Assembly (NCBI GenBank): GCA_010015805.1
Contig: ML978124.1
Location: 2,046,001-2,110,000, forward strand
Direction: 5' to 3'
Length of the DNA: 64,000 bases
From: Rhizodiscina lignyota
Lineage: Eukaryota; Ascomycota; Dothideomycetes; Aulographales; Rhizodiscinaceae
Shown here: positions 60,535 to 64,000 of the stretch, piece by piece
How the letters are laid out: each line of letters opens with the position of its first letter
How positions within the stretch are numbered: the stretch's first letter is position 1
Position numbers and translations under genes: made by a program
The notes under the pieces: model-generated
What the model saw: the letters and a program-made list of their open reading frames with translations, nothing else
Database searches by the model: none
What the model was told of the DNA's origin: nothing

Positions 60535-62223
60535 CTAAATACGATGGAATTTTAATACTAATTTGTTCCCCTTCGGCCCAGCCGAGAAGCCTTCGTCCTG
60601 CTCAATTCCTTCAGCATCTACAATAGAAGTCGTATAGTTCGTATAGATCGCAGCAATCGCATGTTTCATAGCTACAGTCGTTAGGCGCGTGGAATTTAAT
60701 TGACACATTGAAGCGGACTTACTGTGCATAGCGACATTGCTCCCGATACACATACTTCCGCCACTCCCGAAAGCCCAGAACCAGCGCTTCATCTCCGCCA
60801 ACTGCTCCGGCGAAGTTTTGAGCCACCTTTCCGGTTTCCAGGCCTCTGGATCTGGGAAGACTTCGGGATTGCGGTGAAGGACGGAGGCGTAAGACTGGAC
60901 TCGCACGTTGGGAGGGATGTTGTCATACCCAGCCAGAGAGCACGATGGGTAAGGTGTCAAGCGCGGCTGCGCACCTGGAACGGCTGTCCATATGCGAAGA
61001 GTCTCTTGGAGAATAGCGCCGAGGAGAGGCAAATTGTCAACTGCTTTGAAGTCTGGCAGCACAATGTTCGATGGATCTTCTGGTGGAAAATTGATTGGCG
61101 GGTCCAAGCTCAACAGCTCTTCCCGAAGTTGTTTCTGCAAAGATGGATTACGAGACATCTCATAATACACCCATGTTAGAGTGTCGCCGGACGTCTCGTG
61201 CGCCGCTGCATTGTGATCGTACGCATCACTCGCGAGCTCGAGACGAGGTGGGTAGGACTGCCCATTCAATGGGCGCTCCTTGCCATCAGCCTTCATGAAC
61301 TGGGCGCGTTCGGTGGCATAGATGACTGGATAGTCTCCTGGCGGAATATCAGTCTCCGCCGCAAGCTTCTTCTCTGCCTGATCGCATATTTCCAGATTCC
61401 AGGATGCGAGATCTTCTGTGGCATCATCACACCACTTTGGTATCAGGCGAATCCCAATCTTTTGAAGTGCTGAAGTGAGCCCAGGGAGATTATCCGGCCA
61501 GAACAGATATGGCCGTCTGCTGAAGAAATTGTGCATATACCACTTCCGCTTCTCCACATCTTGGACAAAGTTGCTGCCGAGAGACAAGCCGAATTGGTAT
61601 GCCATGAACGAGTCCATTGCATATGCATAACTCAAAGAATGAACCTCGACAGACTGGCCTGTCTCAACGCTGTGTTGGAATATTGGGAGTAGCCGCTCGA
61701 ATAGCATTGTTTTCGTTGTTTCCCTTATCGTTGGCGAAGACAAGACGGTGGATTTACTGTAGACACTCGACAGCATTCGTTTTCTGGCCGAATGTTTCTT
61801 TGAGTCGACCATTGTGAACATATTTTCAGTGCTAGTTCGTACATTGTCAATAGCAGCCCGTAATATCATAAAACCCTAGATTTCAACTTACTCATAGTTC
61901 GTGAATCGTCGCGCATAAAAGTCATGCTTGGGAAATCCACCTCCGTAAATGGTCTTCAAACCTCCGTCGTAGCAATTGACGCTGAGCTCACTCGGGCCAA
62001 TCCTGACAATTGGTCCTTTGGCCTGATGGAGCTTGAGGATCGTCTGGTTCTCAATATTTATATACCGTATCCAATAAATCCAAAGCGGGCATATATGGAT
62101 TGTCCAATTCGCTGCTGGTATCTTCGATAGTGGAGAGAAAAAGGCAGGATAGACAATGAACTTGTAGATAAACGACGCAACCAAAAAGCATACGCCTATC
62201 GTAATGGCCAGCGGGAGCTCCAT
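60535..62223 (-). CDS. Cytochrome P450 monooxygenase
   Basis: Three exons (62223-61892, 61831-60723, 60671-60535; introns of 60 and 51 bp, the second stop-free) give 525 residues. The start MELPLAITIGVCFLVASFIY gives an N-terminal membrane anchor, then a Pro-containing hinge (FFSPLSKIPAANW). The first join reads RFTNYDTENMFTMVDSKKHS. Core motifs are HETSGDTLTWVYYEMSRNP on helix I, ETLR (ExxR, about residue 388), PEAWKPERW and the heme loop FGSGGSMCIGS with the Cys ligand (about 470). Helix I lacks the textbook AGxDTT; it reads AAHETSGDTL, with Ser-Gly-Asp where many have Gly-x-Asp. The enzyme needs a P450 reductase in the ER. Substrate is unknown, and no biosynthetic backbone gene is in the window. 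Confidence 0.93.
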
Positions 62224-63121
62224 GGCAGTATGACCAGTATCCGAGGGATACTCAACTTGGAATTTTGAATGAAGTTTGACGCGTGTTCTCAAAAACACCA
62301 GATCTTGACACAAGCACCACTTACAGTTCAATCTCTAAGTCATCTCACCTCCTCGCATATCGCGGTGGACCCCGCCTTCCACGGCCTGGATCGAACCAGG
62401 TAGGTGTGTGAGATATGACGACGGCCAGAGCATCATGCATGTGATCCCGCATACGCTTCGAGAGACGAGTTATCTTATTAGAGATAGCGAGCGTTAAGGT
62501 TGGTAACATCCGATTGACTCCTATCATCGGACCCTAGCTTTGGCGCTAAGCCAAAACTGTAATTATAGTACCCCTATCAAAACACCAACGCCAGCCTCAA
62601 CTCCAACCTTCATCACTCGTCCTTATTGCAGATATGGCAATGTTTGTATGTTGCGCTGAAGTCAGAGCTTGCGAGCTTTTATATGAACTGGGGACAAGGT
62701 AGTGACAGTGTTACAGGTTTTGGTCTGTTGCCAATTCGAGGCATGTCAAACCGAAGGACGGACGTCACGTATAGGATGCTTTTTTGATAATCGTGAAAAC
62801 GAAGCAAGTAGGCGACATGACACCAAGAGGTATACTAGAGAATCGGATTTTTGCTGCGACATGAAATCAACCAAACATTGCGCAGCTCGAGTCACCCTCC
62901 AGCACTTGACTTGACTGAACAAATAACAGAACCGAAATGCAAGATATCACGACGTATCTTATTAGACGCATCCATAAATTTCAAAGAGAACAATAAATGG
63001 AAGAGAGACAGTACGACCCATAGCTGTCAACATCCTCCACCACCACGAAAGCAGAGCCTCAGCCATTAAAGAGCACGCCTGCATCACATCATGTGAAATT
63101 GAGCCAGACAGACGATGGGAA
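62224..63121. other. Intergenic upstream of the P450 gene
   Basis: About 900 bp. No gene seen. Confidence 0.55.
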
Positions 63122-64000
63122 TCATAGTGCCACTAAGCCAACGATGCCAGCACCAATTCCTAGTCCAAGAACCTTTAAATAGGTTAGCGGAGCTATATAT
63201 CTTAACGAACACGAGAAACTTACCATCACACCAGTCGCTTCCGCCCTCACCGCATGCGCCGCTCCCGTTGATCCGCTACTCGCAGGCGTCGCGCTCGTCT
63301 GCGCACCAACAACTTTCGTTCCACTCAAGATCAAACTACTAGCCGTAGCCAGCGCGCCCGAGTTTGTGCTCCCTGCCGCTGTCACCGCGCTGGCCAGGCT
63401 GCTCAGCGGAAATGTCGCGCTATCGCTACTCGTGACGTGGAGGACGTTGCCCGCGCTGCTACAGAAACCCAGAGCACTGCTCAACAGGCCGGAGTCGCTT
63501 GGATCTGCTGTCTTTGCGTATACTGGGCAGCCGCTGAATGGGACATCGAAGGCTTGTGGTACCCAAATAAAAGAGTTCGAGTTCTTCAAGTCTGGGTCGT
63601 AGCACAGGCATTGGGCGAGATCGTTGTCGGAGATACTGTTGAAATCGGGGATGGCGGAAGAGCACGCTCTGATTGTCGCAGCGGCAACAGCACAGGCGTT
63701 GCACTGTGCATCATCGGAGGCGCAGGTAGTTGTTGAGATAGAGCTCGAGGAGGAGCCAGTATCAGTGTCGTTGTCGTTGTCGTTATCATCGGATTCGGTC
63801 TTCGTAGAACCCTTGACCGTCGTAGGCTTCGGAGTTATCGTTGCGCCGCCGGCAGTTGTCGCTGGTGCTGCTGACTGATTAGCTCGTTGGAAGGACAAAT
63901 TGAATGATAACAGATATAGCGTCGGCAACACGAATTGCGGATGAAGAAGTTCCTTACCGCCTGATCCACCCTTCGTGATCTTTGGAGTCGCTTTGTTGAA
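63122..64000 (-). CDS. Cys-rich GPI-type surface protein, 5' part beyond the window
   Basis: The visible exons are 64000-63958 (partial), 63867-63224 and 63172-63122; introns 63868-63957 and 63173-63223 join in phase. The protein has a Thr/Pro and Asp/Asn-rich linker (SDDNDNDNDTDTGSSSSS). A domain of eight cysteines follows (CASDDAQCNACAVAAATIRAC ... DNDLAQCLCYDPDL ... GCPVY ... GFC). Next comes a Ser/Ala/Thr-rich stalk, and the hydrophobic end VMVLGLGIGAGIVGLVAL acts as a GPI signal or membrane helix. Eight cysteines recall CFEM-like surface domains, but the spacing was not verified and I do not assign it. The start and signal peptide lie past the window edge. Confidence 0.75.
   Translation of the reverse strand, partial: FNKATPKITKGGSGGKELLHPQFVLPTLYLLSFNLSFQRANQSAAPATTAGGATITPKPTTVKGSTKTESDDNDNDNDTDTGSSSSSISTTTCASDDAQCNACAVAAATIRACSSAIPDFNSISDNDLAQCLCYDPDLKNSNSFIWVPQAFDVPFSGCPVYAKTADPSDSGLLSSALGFCSSAGNVLHVTSSDSATFPLSSLASAVTAAGSTNSGALATASSLILSGTKVVGAQTSATPASSGSTGAAHAVRAEATGVMVSFSCSLRYIAPLTYLKVLGLGIGAGIVGLVAL

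Noticed and set aside
62375-62410. tRNA T-arm-like sequence (CCTGGTTCGATCCAGG on the minus strand)
   Set aside because: The loop is one base short and no acceptor, D or anticodon stems can be placed around it.
60535-64000. P450, GPI protein and surface protein as a secondary-metabolite cluster
   Set aside because: No polyketide synthase, peptide synthetase, terpene cyclase or pathway regulator is present, and intergenic spacing is ordinary.

Overview
This window is nuclear DNA from a filamentous ascomycete (Pezizomycotina), most likely a dothideomycete. The evidence is compact genes with short introns (mostly 43-130 bp, donors such as GTAAGT/GTGAGT/GTATGT and CTAAC/CTGAC-type branch points), a NACHT-ankyrin STAND receptor-like gene with the usual fungal N-terminal domain, a CrzA/Crz1-type zinc-finger factor, and secreted and GPI-anchored fungal proteins. 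The class assignment is inference from general protein character. No operons, CRISPR arrays, insertion sequences or viral elements were seen.

Layout. 0-7 kb: two BTB/POZ genes on the minus strand (957-1788 and 2242-3218), then a gene-free stretch (3.2-5.1 kb) with two families of badly decayed tandem repeats and a GC-rich inverted repeat, then a hypothetical RGG/Gln-rich protein (5109-6825). 7-17 kb: an ABC1/ADCK-type mitochondrial kinase-like protein, CRZ1, a 2.9-kb non-coding region upstream of CRZ1, and mitochondrial methionyl-tRNA formyltransferase. 17-25 kb: tRNA-Ser(AGA), a large NACHT-ankyrin gene with freshly duplicated ankyrin repeats, a secreted sedolisin protease, and 1.7 kb without a gene. 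25-40 kb: a GRAM-VASt sterol-transfer protein, an MIT-like/coiled-coil protein, a phosphoinositide phospholipase C and nucleoporin Nup133. 40-49.5 kb: a polytopic/secretory-type membrane protein, a zinc-ribbon protein with a small partial paralogue downstream, the Fe-S assembly factor DRE2 and a hypothetical protein. 49.5-57 kb: glutathione reductase, a mitochondrial PP2C phosphatase and the ribosome-quality-control factor Rqc1/TCF25. 57-64 kb: a GPI-anchored SSNNGG-repeat protein, a cytochrome P450 and a Cys-rich GPI-type surface protein cut by the window end.

The genes are mostly independent housekeeping genes. Themes that recur are mitochondrial function (ABC1-like protein, FMT1, GLR1, PP2C), calcium/phosphoinositide signalling (PLC and CRZ1) and cell surface or secreted proteins. 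Exon joins were worked out by hand from splice consensus and reading-frame continuity. Most models come out as exact multiples of three. The exceptions are the STAND gene, which is one base out of frame at one intron, and the membrane protein at 40.8-42.8 kb, whose 5' end could not be resolved.
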